Shown: piece after piece, positions 8,414 to 17,132 of the stretch
Position numbering within the stretch: position 1 is the stretch's first letter
Layout: every line of letters begins with the position of its first letter
Assembly (NCBI GenBank): GCA_017433615.1
Contig: JAFRGW010000161.1
Location: forward strand, 1-56,961
Direction of reading: 5' to 3'
DNA length: 56,961 nt
Source: Eubacterium sp.
Lineage (GTDB): Bacteria; Bacillota; Clostridia; Lachnospirales; Lachnospiraceae
Position numbers and translations under genes: made by a program
The notes under the pieces: generated by a model
What the model saw: the letters and a program-made list of their open reading frames with translations, nothing else
The model's database searches: none
Told to the model about the DNA's origin: nothing

Positions 8414-10678
8414 TCAGATTCGTACAAGCTTCGCGAATGAAGCCATCATCCTGCGCTCGCCGACGCGGTCGAAGTCTACGACGACCTCATAGTCGCGCTT
8501 GCCGTCTTCGATCTTCTGTACGGTTCCCTCGCCGAATTTGACATGGCGGACACGGTCGCCTACTCCGTAGTCCAGATGGTCTGCCTTTGTCACCGTAAAT
8601 TCGCGCATCTTGAAGGGAACGGCCTGGCTCTTGCGGGCAAATTTACTGATCCCGCCGCCCGGCTCGCCGACACCTCTTACTTTGGGTTCTGAAACGGGTC
8701 TTGTTTTCTCATTTGCATTGTTATCTGTCATTTTATTTACCTGATATGCTGTATTTCTTGTCATCTGAAGCAGCTCCGGCGGTATTTCTTTGATAAACCG
8801 GGACGGACGCATGAACTGTGTCTCGCCGCGGATCATCCGCCGCATGGCTGATGTCAGGGTCAGTTCGCGCTTTGCGCGTGTGATGCCCACATAGCACAGC
8901 CGCCGCTCTTCTTCCAGTTCTTCTGAATCGCCGGATGCGATATATCCCGGGAAAAGTCCCTCTTCCATGCCGACAAGATAGACCGACTCAAATTCCAGTC
9001 CTTTTGCTGCGTGCATCGTCATCAGAAGCACGTAGTCGCTGCCTTCTTCTACAGAGTCGATATCCGCCACAAGTGAGACCTGCTGCAGAAAGTCTGACAG
9101 TGTTGATGTCTCTGTCTGCGCCTCATATTCTTCGATTTTGGATGTCAGTTCACTGATATTCTCGATCCGCGCCTCGGCTTCCGGCGTCTCCTCTGCCTCC
9201 AGATCTTTCAGATAACCGGTCTCATTGAACAGCTCTTCCAGGAGACCTGCAATGGTAAGGGTTCCGTCATCCAGTTCTGCGCGCAGTCTCTGAATCAGCG
9301 ATGTGAATCCTTTGATCTTCGCCGCCGCACGTCCGAGACCCGGAATCTGGTTTGCCTCCAGAAGTGCTGCATAGAAGCTGAGCGAATGATCCTGTGCGTA
9401 ATTCATCACACGGGCAATCGAAGTCTGGCCGATCCCGCGCCGCGGAATGTTGATGATCCGCATACAGGCAAGATCATCCTGTCCGTTATCGATTGTCTTC
9501 AAATATGACAGAACATCCTTGATCTCTTTTCTGGCATAGAAATTGATGCCGCCGACAACCTTATACGGAATATTGGCGATCACCATGGATTCTTCCAACA
9601 TACGGGACTGGGCATTGGTTCTGTACAGCACAGCGAAATCACTGTAAGACTTCCCTCTGCTGTGCTTCTTCTCGATGTCCGCCGCCACAAACTCTGCTTC
9701 TTCATAGCCGTTTTCAAACTGGCGGTAAACAATCTCTGCACCGTCCCCCAGATCTGTCCAGAGATGCTTCTTCTTGCGCCCTTCATTGTTCGCAATCACG
9801 CCGTTTGCGGCGTCCAGAATTTTTCTCGTCGAACGATAATTCTGTTCAAGCCGGATGACTGCTGCCTCCGGATATTCAAATTCGAAGTTCAGAATATTCC
9901 GGATATTGGCGCCCCGGAATTTATAGATCGACTGGTCATCATCTCCCACGACACAGAGATTGCGGTATTTCGACGCAAGCAGCTTCACCAGCGCGAACTG
10001 TGCCGTATTGGTGTCCTGGTATTCATCAATCAGAATATAGCGGAACCGCTCCTGGTAATAATCCAGGACTTCCGGCTCCCGCCGGAACAGTTCCACCGTC
10101 TTTACCAGCAGATCATCAAAATCCAGCGCGTTGTTGCGGTGCAGAATTTCCTGGTACTGGCGGTATGCCGCCGCAATCTGCTTCTCCTCCCAGCGTTTTG
10201 CCTGCTCTTCAAACGCGTCCGGCGTAATCAGCTCATTTTTCGCCGCGGAAATTTTTGCCAGAAGACCGCGTTCCTTATAGACTTTCGGATTTAACTCCAG
10301 CTGTTTGATGACCGTTTTCATCACCTGCCTGCTGTCATCGGTATCGTAGATTGCAAAATTCGAGGTGAATCCGATACGGTCTATGTGGCGTCGGAGAATC
10401 CGTGCACAGGTCGCGTGAAAGGTTGCAACCCAGATCTGATCGGACCCGAATCCGACCAGCCTGTCTACCCGCTCCCGCATCTCTCCTGCGGCCTTATTGG
10501 TAAATGTGATGGCCAGGATGTTCCATGGCTTCACATCACATTCGCTGATCATATATGCAATGCGGTGTGTCAGAACCCGGGTTTTGCCAGACCCGGCACC
10601 CGCCAGTATTAAAAGCGGCCCCTCTGTCTGGAGGACCGCTTCTCTTTGTGGCTGATTTAATAACTTTAATTCTTTCAT
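8414..10678 (-). CDS. pcrA: UvrD/PcrA-type 3'-5' DNA helicase
   Basis: Superfamily 1A helicase for nucleotide excision repair and rolling-circle replication, also removing recombinase from DNA. 754 residues, the usual length. Motif Q LNQPQREAV, motif I GAGSGKTR (near 27-35), motif II LIDEYQDTN, motif III GDDDQSIYKFRGA, motif IV RLEQNYRST, motif V TMHAAKGLEF and motif VI YVGITRAKREL are all present. The C-terminal 60 residues form the Tudor-like PcrA tail (GDRVRHVKFGEGTV) that binds RNA polymerase in relatives. ATG start with AAGGA about 8 bases upstream. It lies 26 bases after the exporter gene and is probably cotranscribed. It converges on the PAP2 gene. Confidence 0.97.
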   Translation of the reverse strand: MKELKLLNQPQREAVLQTEGPLLILAGAGSGKTRVLTHRIAYMISECDVKPWNILAITFTNKAAGEMRERVDRLVGFGSDQIWVATFHATCARILRRHIDRIGFTSNFAIYDTDDSRQVMKTVIKQLELNPKVYKERGLLAKISAAKNELITPDAFEEQAKRWEEKQIAAAYRQYQEILHRNNALDFDDLLVKTVELFRREPEVLDYYQERFRYILIDEYQDTNTAQFALVKLLASKYRNLCVVGDDDQSIYKFRGANIRNILNFEFEYPEAAVIRLEQNYRSTRKILDAANGVIANNEGRKKKHLWTDLGDGAEIVYRQFENGYEEAEFVAADIEKKHSRGKSYSDFAVLYRTNAQSRMLEESMVIANIPYKVVGGINFYARKEIKDVLSYLKTIDNGQDDLACMRIINIPRRGIGQTSIARVMNYAQDHSLSFYAALLEANQIPGLGRAAAKIKGFTSLIQRLRAELDDGTLTIAGLLEELFNETGYLKDLEAEETPEAEARIENISELTSKIEEYEAQTETSTLSDFLQQVSLVADIDSVEEGSDYVLLMTMHAAKGLEFESVYLVGMEEGLFPGYIASGDSEELEEERRLCYVGITRAKRELTLTSAMRRMIRGETQFMRPSRFIKEIPPELLQMTRNTAYQVNKMTDNNANEKTRPVSEPKVRGVGEPGGGISKFARKSQAVPFKMREFTVTKADHLDYGVGDRVRHVKFGEGTVQKIEDGKRDYEVVVDFDRVGERRMMASFAKLVRI

Positions 10679-10704
10679 AAATATTCCTTATCCCATCGGA
10701 AGCT

Positions 10705-11577
10705 TCAGAGAAAGGTAATTCCCAGACCTTCGATCAGAAGTCCCCAGAAAATACCACACGCAAAAAGAAGCGCCGTGATCTGAAGATTTTCCTTCATATG
10801 CCGGTTGTTCGTCCGGAACAGAACCAGAAGGCCGACGCCTGCGCCCACCAGAAGCCCTGACATCATCTGACCTGCAGCCAGAATCCCTTTCAGATAAAGT
10901 TCCGTGATCATGACCGATGCAGCACAGTTCGGGATCAGTCCGATGACTGCCGCAAGCACCACACCGATGAATTTCCGCTTTGTCAGAAGCGTGGCCAGCG
11001 CGGCCTCCCCGATTCCTTCAACCAGAAAACCAATCACAATTGAAATCAAAAAAATAAAAAGTGTAATATGCAGTGTGTGAATCAGTGCCGGCTTCAGGAT
11101 CCCGTGCTCCTCTTCTTCACAGTGACAGTGTTCCTGCTCGCAGAGATCATGGATCTCCTTGCGGATGCCCATATAGCGCAGAACATGTTTCAGAATAAAA
11201 TCAATGAAGAATCCGGAAATAACAGCCAGCACCAGCTTCGTCAGCAGAATCCGGATAATGATTGCCGGGGCAACTGCTTCTGAAATAAATATCGGGAGCA
11301 TTTCATCTGATGTAGACAGAAAAACTGCCAGCAGCGTGCCGATTGTGATGACGCCGCCGGAATACAGACTTGCTGCCGCTGCAGAAAATCCGCACTGCGG
11401 AACAACGCCGACTGCGCCGCCGAAAAGCGGACCGATCTTACCCATGCGGCTGAGCGCATCCGCCGACTTCTCGCCCGTCCTGCTCTCCATGTATTCCATC
11501 AGAAGATACGTCAGAAACAGGAACGGCAGCAGCTTCAGTGTGTCAATGACAGCATCCAGTAAAACATCTAAAATCAT
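10705..11577 (-). CDS. Putative heavy-metal / arsenical exporter, ArsP_2-like
   Basis: A 290-residue polytopic membrane protein with about nine or ten hydrophobic segments, matching the putative 10TM heavy-metal exporter family (annotated as putative manganese transporter or arsenic efflux protein). It is built as a pseudo-repeat: VPQCGFSAAAASLYSGG (about 59-75) in the first half mirrors IPNCAASVMITELYLKG (about 215-231) in the second, each placing a Pro-x-Cys in the membrane core. The central cytoplasmic-type loop is rich in metal-ligand residues, CEQEHCHCEEEEHG (146-159). The transported ion is not known. It lies 23 bases downstream of metA, with pcrA next. No metal-sensing regulator is adjacent. 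Confidence 0.8.
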   Translation of the reverse strand: MILDVLLDAVIDTLKLLPFLFLTYLLMEYMESRTGEKSADALSRMGKIGPLFGGAVGVVPQCGFSAAAASLYSGGVITIGTLLAVFLSTSDEMLPIFISEAVAPAIIIRILLTKLVLAVISGFFIDFILKHVLRYMGIRKEIHDLCEQEHCHCEEEEHGILKPALIHTLHITLFIFLISIVIGFLVEGIGEAALATLLTKRKFIGVVLAAVIGLIPNCAASVMITELYLKGILAAGQMMSGLLVGAGVGLLVLFRTNNRHMKENLQITALLFACGIFWGLLIEGLGITFL

Positions 11578-11600
11578 AAACTATCCTTTGTATAAAATCA

Positions 11601-12530
11601 TCAGCGGTCAAAATCCGGCGCACCGTTCAAGTGGTATGGTGTCACCTGATAGACATAGTAATTCAGCCAGTTGTTATACAGGTTGAAGGAAAGTGCGCGC
11701 CACAGAAGCAGCGGCGTCTCATTCGGATCATCGTTCGGATAATAATTTTCCGGAAGCGCTGTTCCCAGGCCGCGCTCCGTATCTCTGCGGTACTCCTGGT
11801 CCAGCGTCATCCGGTCGTACTCCGGATGTCCCTGCACGAATATTTTGCGTCCTTCGTCTGCCATGGCCAGGAACAGGCCGGCCTCCGCTGACTCCGAGAG
11901 GACCGTTACCTTGTCGCAGGCATGCAGCTGCTCTTCATTTACTTCCGTATATCTGGAATGTGGTGCGAGAAATACATCATCAAAGCCGCGCACAAGCGGT
12001 GTCTTCCGTTTCATAACCGGCTGTCTGAAAAGTCCGAAGAGCTTTTTCGGCCGCTCCCGCTTATCAATTCCGTAAAAATGATAGAGCGCTGCCTGTGCCC
12101 CCCAGCACTGGTACATGGTAGATGTCACATGCGTCTCTGACCAGTCCATGATTTCCACCATCTCAGGCCAGTAATCCACTTCCTCAAACGGCATCAGCTC
12201 CACCGGCGCACCGGTTACGATCATGCCGTCAAAATACTGATCGCGCACTTCTGAAAAAGCCGTGTAGAACTTGTTCAGATGACTCTTCGAAGTGTTTTTT
12301 GACGTGTGACTGGAAACCACCATAAAGGATACATCCACCTGAATCGGTGAATTTGCGAGACACCTTAAGATCTGCAGCTCTGTATCCTCCTTGAGCGGCA
12401 TCAGATTCAGGATCAGGATCTGCAGCGGACGAATGTCCTGATGCATCGCACGGTCCTCATCCATGACGAATATATTTTCATGTTCCAGTATTTCCTTTGC
12501 AGGCAAATCACGCTGCACCTTCAGTGGCAT
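11601..12530 (-). CDS. metA: Homoserine O-acetyltransferase, MetA family
   Basis: Activates homoserine for methionine synthesis. The start is fixed at 12530: an AGGAG site lies about 8 bases upstream and the protein then begins MPLKVQRDLPA as in the family; the ATG at 12548 overlaps that ribosome binding site. Numbered from this Met, the catalytic residues fall on the canonical positions: Cys142 (YQCWGAQ), His235 and Glu237 (GHPEYD). Residue 111 is Glu (TGAPVE). Published work on MetA showed Glu111 directs use of acetyl-CoA and Gly111 succinyl-CoA, so the product should be O-acetylhomoserine despite the common name homoserine succinyltransferase. 309 residues, normal length. No SAM riboswitch is seen in the roughly 107-base leader. 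Confidence 0.95.
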   Translation of the reverse strand: MPLKVQRDLPAKEILEHENIFVMDEDRAMHQDIRPLQILILNLMPLKEDTELQILRCLANSPIQVDVSFMVVSSHTSKNTSKSHLNKFYTAFSEVRDQYFDGMIVTGAPVELMPFEEVDYWPEMVEIMDWSETHVTSTMYQCWGAQAALYHFYGIDKRERPKKLFGLFRQPVMKRKTPLVRGFDDVFLAPHSRYTEVNEEQLHACDKVTVLSESAEAGLFLAMADEGRKIFVQGHPEYDRMTLDQEYRRDTERGLGTALPENYYPNDDPNETPLLLWRALSFNLYNNWLNYYVYQVTPYHLNGAPDFDR

Positions 12531-12643
12531 ACCGGTTACTCCTCTCATTAATCCCGGTCTGCACTTTCATCCATACGACGGATAAAAATACATCCCGTTT
12601 GCTGCTTATCTTATTCAAGTTTTCAAAAAATCAAACACCGTTC

Positions 12644-12672
12644 ATCATACCATACGGCGCATGGTTCGCCAA
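12644..12672 (-). promoter_or_regulatory. Sigma-A-type promoter for metA
   Basis: On the minus strand, -35 TTGGCG (12667-12672), a 17-base spacer and -10 TATGAT (12644-12649). Transcription would start near 12637, giving a leader of about 107 bases. Confidence 0.6.
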
Positions 12673-12750
12673 GTTTTCTTTCAACACAGATCAAAAGTAC
12701 CCGTGCTCAACAGGCGGTGCGTTCCAGAACAAAGCCGTTTTCGTGGCGGA

Positions 12751-14739
12751 TCAGAACGCATCCGGCGTGAACCTGGCAATAAAATCTTCTTCCGAGAGAA
12801 TCGGGATCTGCAGTTCCGCCGCCTTTTTGTTTTTGCCTGACGTGGAGGTCACATCATTGTTGATCAGGAAGCTGGTCTTCGCACTGACACTCCCGGTTAC
12901 TTTGCCGCCGAGATCCTCGATCAGCTTCTTCAGTGCATTCCGGTTGGCAAAATGATTCAGACTTCCCGTAATTACAAATGTCAGTCCTTCCAGCTTCTGC
13001 TCGCCCTGATTCTGGAATTCCTGTGTAAATGTCAGGAACGGAAGCAGCGCATCCACAGATGCCGCATGTTTTGTATCCGCCCACCATGCTTCAAAGGACC
13101 GTGCGATCACTGCCCCGATCCCTTCCAGTGCGGCAAGCTGTTCCGCATCTGCATGCCGGACCGCCTCCAGGTCTTCCTGGAATGCGCGGCTGATCAGCCG
13201 GGCAGTCGCTGTGCCGATCTCCGGAATGCCCAGTGCATACAGCAGTCTGGAGACGGTTGTCGTTCTGGCTTTCTCAATGCTTTCCAGCAGGTTGCTGCAG
13301 GAAAGCTCGCCAAATCCATCCATCTGTATAATAGTTTCCCTGTGTTCTTCCAGACGGAACAGATCCGCGTAATCGTGAATAAGGCCGTGTGCCATGAACT
13401 TTTCCAGCGTTGATTCGGAAATACCGTCCATGTTGAGCGCGTCTCTGCTGACAAACAGCGTAAATGATTTCATCTGCTTTGCGGGACAGTCCGGATTCGA
13501 ACAGTAAAGCGTCTCAACAGCCTCGCCGCCGGTCCGGATTTCAGTCGGACCGCCGCAGACAGGACAGAACGCCGGAATCTCTGCCGTACCGCTTGCGGTC
13601 AGATTCACGGCAATCTGCGGGATGATCATATTGGCCTTGTAAACTTCCAGCTCATCTCCGATTCCGAGCTTTAACTCCTTCACAATACTGACATTATGCA
13701 CGCTTGCCCGGGAAACCGTAGATCCCTCAAGATCAACCGGATCGAATATTGCGACCGGATTCAGAAGGCCCGTTCGCGAGGGACTCCACTCAATCTCACG
13801 CAAATGTGTGCTGCGTTTCTCATCCGCCCATTTAAATGCAATCGCATTACGCGGGAATTTTGCAGTTGTGCCGAGTGATTCGCCGTAAGCGATGTCATCA
13901 TACAGTGCCACAAGTCCGTCAGACGGAAACGGATTGTCCTTGATCTTCTCTTCGAACGCATCCATGGCTGCATCCAGACTGTCAGCAGTCACCACGCGGT
14001 ATTCCACGACATCAAATCCCTGTGATGCCAGCCAGCGGAATTCCTGCTCATGGGAATTATGAAAATCAATTCCCTCCGCGCTGACAAGTGAAAATGCATA
14101 GAACCGTACAGACCGCTGCGCCGTGATTTCATTATTCAGCTGGCGGACAGAGCCGCTGCAGAGGTTCCGCGGATTTTTGTATTTCGCATCGACATCTTCA
14201 ATGGTTTCATTGATCCTGTCGAAATCTTCATAGGTAATAATTGCTTCGCCGCGCAGGACAACTTCTCCTTTGTGCGGGATCGAGAGGGGTGTGTTAACAA
14301 ATACGCGTGCATTGTTGGTCACCACTTCACCGGTCACACCGTTTCCGCGGGTGACGGCTTTAAAAAGCTTCCCGTCCCGGTAAGTCAGTACGATTGTAAG
14401 GCCGTCCAGTTTCCAGGAAAGAAGTACTTTCTGGTTTCCTGCAAATGCACGGAGCGCATCGCGGTCCTTTGTCTTGTCCAGCGAAAGCATCGGACGGGCA
14501 TGCGTTTCCTTGGGAAGACTGTCTACCGCCGCATAGCCGACCTGAACGGTCGGGGAGTTTGCAAGAATAATACCGGTCTCCCGCTCCAGTGCTTCCAGTT
14601 CATCATACAGCGCATCATATTCGTTATTCGACATGATTTCGCGGTCTTCCGCGTAATATGCACGTGAGGCCTCCTGCAGGCGCTGTACCAGTTTCTGGAT
14701 ACGGTTTCTCATAAGTTCAGATATCTCTGGTGTATTCAT
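12751..14739 (-). CDS. ligA: NAD-dependent DNA ligase
   Basis: Seals nicks in replication and repair using NAD+. 662 residues, normal length. Domain Ia near 1-70 with the paired tyrosines RAYY; adenylation domain with the nucleotidyl-lysine motif WKLDG (Lys110) and VLRGE; OB fold; four-cysteine zinc finger (CPVCGG ... CSNPDCPAKQ, about 400-425); helix-hairpin-helix repeats; C-terminal BRCT domain (LEGLTFVITGSLNHF ... LIEDLGGKV). ATG start; the ribosome binding site is weak (GAAAG). It lies 82 bases downstream of the pseudouridine synthase gene on the same strand; metA downstream has its own promoter. Confidence 0.97.
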   Translation of the reverse strand: MNTPEISELMRNRIQKLVQRLQEASRAYYAEDREIMSNNEYDALYDELEALERETGIILANSPTVQVGYAAVDSLPKETHARPMLSLDKTKDRDALRAFAGNQKVLLSWKLDGLTIVLTYRDGKLFKAVTRGNGVTGEVVTNNARVFVNTPLSIPHKGEVVLRGEAIITYEDFDRINETIEDVDAKYKNPRNLCSGSVRQLNNEITAQRSVRFYAFSLVSAEGIDFHNSHEQEFRWLASQGFDVVEYRVVTADSLDAAMDAFEEKIKDNPFPSDGLVALYDDIAYGESLGTTAKFPRNAIAFKWADEKRSTHLREIEWSPSRTGLLNPVAIFDPVDLEGSTVSRASVHNVSIVKELKLGIGDELEVYKANMIIPQIAVNLTASGTAEIPAFCPVCGGPTEIRTGGEAVETLYCSNPDCPAKQMKSFTLFVSRDALNMDGISESTLEKFMAHGLIHDYADLFRLEEHRETIIQMDGFGELSCSNLLESIEKARTTTVSRLLYALGIPEIGTATARLISRAFQEDLEAVRHADAEQLAALEGIGAVIARSFEAWWADTKHAASVDALLPFLTFTQEFQNQGEQKLEGLTFVITGSLNHFANRNALKKLIEDLGGKVTGSVSAKTSFLINNDVTSTSGKNKKAAELQIPILSEEDFIARFTPDAF

Positions 14740-14821
14740 AGGATTTCGATTTCTTTCATTTCAGGTCAATTGCGATCTCTGACTGCAATTCTTCCATGCA
14801 TTCACGATCCCCGATCGTGAT

Positions 14822-15523
14822 TTATTTCATGTCGGCCAGTGTTCGCAGTTCACGAATCTCTTCCGTAGTGAGCAGCCGCGTCTGGCCGGGTTTCATTGTG
14901 CCAAGTTCCAGATTCATCATGCGCACCCGCACCAGTTTCGTCACACGGTATCCATATGCCTTGCACATCCGCCGGATCTCCCGGTTAATGCCTTCCGTCA
15001 GAATGATACGAAATGTGTGCGGATTGATATATTGGATTCTGCAGGGGCGCGTCTGACGACGGATTTCCTCCAGAAATACGCCCTTCTGCATCTCAATCAG
15101 GTCTTTCCTGTGCAGCTTCTGCGCGACCGTCACCTCGTATTCCTTCTCGTGGATCTCTCCCGCGGTCATGACCGCATTGATCAGATCCCCGTCATCGGTC
15201 ATCAGCATCAGACCCTCGGAATCCTTATCCAGGCGTCCGGCATACGTCAGACGCACAGGCAGATGCAGAAAATCTATGATATTGTCTTTTTCCTTCCTGC
15301 TGGCGGTACATACAATGCCGCGTGGTTTGTAGCACAGAAGATATGTCTTCTCCTGCTGCAGCCGCACCGGCTTCCCGTCCACCACCACGGCAGAGGATTC
15401 ATCCGCCTGTGATCCCGGCTCCGCCGGAAGCCCGTCAATGGTCACGCGGCCCTCTGCGACAAGCAGATCCGCCTCGCGGCGCGAGCACAGGCCGCAGGAA
15501 GCAAGATATTTGTTGATTCGCAT
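14822..15523 (-). CDS. rluB: RsuA/RluB-family rRNA pseudouridine synthase
   Basis: Isomerises a uridine in rRNA to pseudouridine. 233 residues: N-terminal S4 RNA-binding domain (MRINKYLASCGLCSRREAD ... VTIDG, residues 1-50) then the synthase fold with the catalytic-aspartate motif GRLDKDSEGLMLMTDDG near 100-115 and the RQIRRM-like NREIRRMCKAYGY. Length and S4 domain fit RluB (23S rRNA) in Firmicutes, but RsuA and RluE/F are close relatives, so the exact target base is not proven. Upstream lie a terminator and tRNA-Arg; downstream ligA. Confidence 0.9.
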   Translation of the reverse strand: MRINKYLASCGLCSRREADLLVAEGRVTIDGLPAEPGSQADESSAVVVDGKPVRLQQEKTYLLCYKPRGIVCTASRKEKDNIIDFLHLPVRLTYAGRLDKDSEGLMLMTDDGDLINAVMTAGEIHEKEYEVTVAQKLHRKDLIEMQKGVFLEEIRRQTRPCRIQYINPHTFRIILTEGINREIRRMCKAYGYRVTKLVRVRMMNLELGTMKPGQTRLLTTEEIRELRTLADMK

Positions 15524-15564
15524 AGATCTGGTATTCCCCGGATTTCTCAGTCACTAAAATACGA

Positions 15565-15612
15565 GGCTGCCGCAATAAGTATACAGTACACGCAAAACTT
15601 ATTGCGACAGCC
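15565..15612 (-). terminator. Hairpin terminator after tRNA-Arg
   Basis: Arms GGCTGCCGCAATAAGT (15565-15580) and ACTTATTGCGACAGCC (15597-15612) pair with one mismatch. Read on the minus strand the stem follows tRNA-Arg by 9 bases and ends in a modest T-rich stretch. Confidence 0.6.
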
Positions 15613-15621
15613 CCGCCAGGA

Positions 15622-15694
15622 CACGCCTGGAGGGAATCGAACCCCCGACACACGGTACCGGAAACCGTTGCTCTATCCACTGAGCTACAGACGC
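15622..15694 (-). tRNA. tRNA-Arg, anticodon CCG
   Basis: A 73-base cloverleaf on the minus strand: acceptor GCGTCTG pairing with CAGGCGT (one G-T and one T-G pair), D-arm TAGCTCAGTGGATAGAGCA, anticodon stem ACGGT/ACCGT with loop TTCCGGT (anticodon CCG, codon CGG) and T-arm GGGGGTTCGATTCCCTC. The 3' CCA is not encoded. A good promoter lies upstream and a hairpin terminator downstream. Confidence 0.95.
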
Positions 15695-15733
15695 ATGTGC
15701 AGATCTCTCGGATGCCTCATCTGCAACATGCAA

Positions 15734-15762
15734 ATGTTAGCACAAGTGTGAAATTGTGTCAA
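15734..15762 (-). promoter_or_regulatory. Promoter of tRNA-Arg
   Basis: Minus-strand -35 TTGACA (15757-15762), 17-base spacer, -10 TAACAT (15734-15739), which places the start about 33 bases before the mature tRNA. Confidence 0.7.
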
Positions 15763-15812
15763 GTTTCCGCTGCTGATTTGTTTGGATATGCATTTGTCTG
15801 GCGGATCGCGAT

Positions 15813-16724
15813 TTACTTTTCCTTTCCGTCCCGCACAAACATTTTTTCCTTCAGTGCGTCATAGTAATACAGGTTGTCCGAAAGGACTTCCTGCGGTGCG
15901 ACCTGTGTCCGGTTAATCTCCCGGATCATCGTTATGAGCATGGAATCATCTTCAGAACCATCTGCCGGAAGAATCAGACACTCATGCACACTGCTTGGCA
16001 GCACGTAATAGCTCCCCTGCAGTCTGTGGGCGATCCGCTTCTGTCTGTCCGGATCAACAATTAGCACCGCACCATAGGTTTTGATCTCATTGGTCAGTAT
16101 GAACAGGCCGTCGCCGTCCTGTGCATCCCCGTCGTCTTCCGGAATCACTTCAACATGCATTTCCTTCAAAACGCTGCTTAAGGGGCGGAATACCGGATTC
16201 ATCTGTTTTGCCGTGAGATCCCAGGCGTTCTGCATCAGCTGTTCCCCGCTGAGATTCCAGCACTGCAGATGTTCCTTCCGGATCAGGATCGATGCGTCCT
16301 GAATGATCTCCGGCTTCACGATGTAATAACACACCAGTGCAAGATCCAGCCAGCGCATGTGCGGAACCTGAAGCAGCATATCTTTGTTTTTTGTATAATT
16401 CACCAGCTTACAGTAAATTCTGTCACGGACATCCGGATAGTTTGCAAAGAAATTTTCGGGCATGGTACAGCGCGCGCGGTAGCTTCCGCACTGCTCCAGC
16501 ACAAGATCTGCAAGCTGCGCAACCGGAACCCCGTTCTGGTAGCGGTTATAATACGGCTCCATGTAGATCGACGGGTAGATTCCCTTTCGTTCCCCGCTGA
16601 TCTCCATGGCCCTGCGGCGGATCCCGTTGTTTTTGGTAACGGTCTGGAGCCTGATTTCCAGTGTTTCTTCTGATTTGTCTTTCACTGCTGCTGCAAGGGT
16701 TTTCTGAAACTGATTAAAATTCAT
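15813..16724 (-). CDS. DUF5688-like protein of unknown function
   Basis: 303 residues from the chosen ATG, which has AAGGAGG six bases upstream; a longer frame reaching 16793 has no such site. It resembles a family of uncharacterised Lachnospiraceae proteins (DUF5688) that often occur in multiple copies. No signal peptide or membrane segment. The N-terminal part is basic and helical (QTVTKNNGIRRRAMEI), followed by a mixed alpha/beta C-terminal half with GLFILTNEIKTYGAVLIVDPD and YYVLPSSVHECLILPA. I recognise no catalytic motif. The family call is from memory of its sequence style and is less certain than the gene itself, which is supported by its ribosome binding site and by the lack of a better frame. 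Confidence 0.82.
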   Translation of the reverse strand: MNFNQFQKTLAAAVKDKSEETLEIRLQTVTKNNGIRRRAMEISGERKGIYPSIYMEPYYNRYQNGVPVAQLADLVLEQCGSYRARCTMPENFFANYPDVRDRIYCKLVNYTKNKDMLLQVPHMRWLDLALVCYYIVKPEIIQDASILIRKEHLQCWNLSGEQLMQNAWDLTAKQMNPVFRPLSSVLKEMHVEVIPEDDGDAQDGDGLFILTNEIKTYGAVLIVDPDRQKRIAHRLQGSYYVLPSSVHECLILPADGSEDDSMLITMIREINRTQVAPQEVLSDNLYYYDALKEKMFVRDGKEK

Positions 16725-17132
16725 AAAATGCCTCCTTAAGCCTTTTTTGCGGCGCAGAAGAAATAACGATGGAGATGCCGTGCAAAAATGCACAACAAAA
16801 AGAAGTGCCGCAGAAAAGACGCAATATTCCTGTCAGATTGATTTGATAATGAAAGTTACGTGTAAACAGAAAACGCAGATTTTTACTATTCAGTTATTAT
16901 TTGATCAATGGAATTCTGTGCAGGACGCACAGGATACAGAAAGTCTTAAGAGGACTCTCCAATAAGAAAATAGAAAATAATAATACGGAATTGTTGTGGA
17001 TTGTTTGAAGTGTTCTGCCATAAAGGCTGCCGGATCGGATTGGAATATGCGGGACCGCCTTTTCAGACGGTCCCGTACAATACTTCCGGTTGTGACTGCG
17101 GGAAATATGTTCTCCCGCCGTTTTTTTGCAAA
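16725..17132. other. 408-base intergenic region with two hairpins, possible plus-strand small RNA
   Basis: No convincing gene. It holds the ribosome binding site and possible minus-strand promoter (TTGATC, 17 bases, TAAAAA) of the DUF5688-like gene, a perfect hairpin GGGACCG/CGGTCCC at 17051-17074 without a T-tract, and at 17098-17127 a stem GCGGGA/TCCCGC followed by seven Ts on the plus strand. No plus-strand gene lies upstream of that terminator, so either it is an inverted remnant or it ends an unannotated transcript. Confidence 0.4.
17098..17127 (+). terminator. Intrinsic terminator on the plus strand without an upstream gene
   Basis: Stem GCGGGA (17098-17103) and TCCCGC (17113-17118), nine-base loop, then CG and TTTTTTT. 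The run of Ts is only on the plus strand. Confidence 0.5.

Noticed and set aside
7543-8427. 294-codon minus-strand frame over the PAP2 gene
   Set aside because: It covers the terminator hairpin and has no domain; the PAP2 motifs are on the plus strand.
12531-12548. Alternative metA start six codons upstream
   Set aside because: That ATG overlaps the AGGAG site that serves the ATG at 12530, and only the shorter form puts the catalytic residues on their canonical numbers.
12531-12750. SAM riboswitch before metA
   Set aside because: None of the conserved S-box pieces could be found in the leader; only a small GGAT/ATCC hairpin is present.
15565-15612. Att site or integration footprint next to tRNA-Arg
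   Set aside because: No integrase nearby and no direct repeat of the tRNA 3' end in the window; the hairpin is best explained as a terminator.
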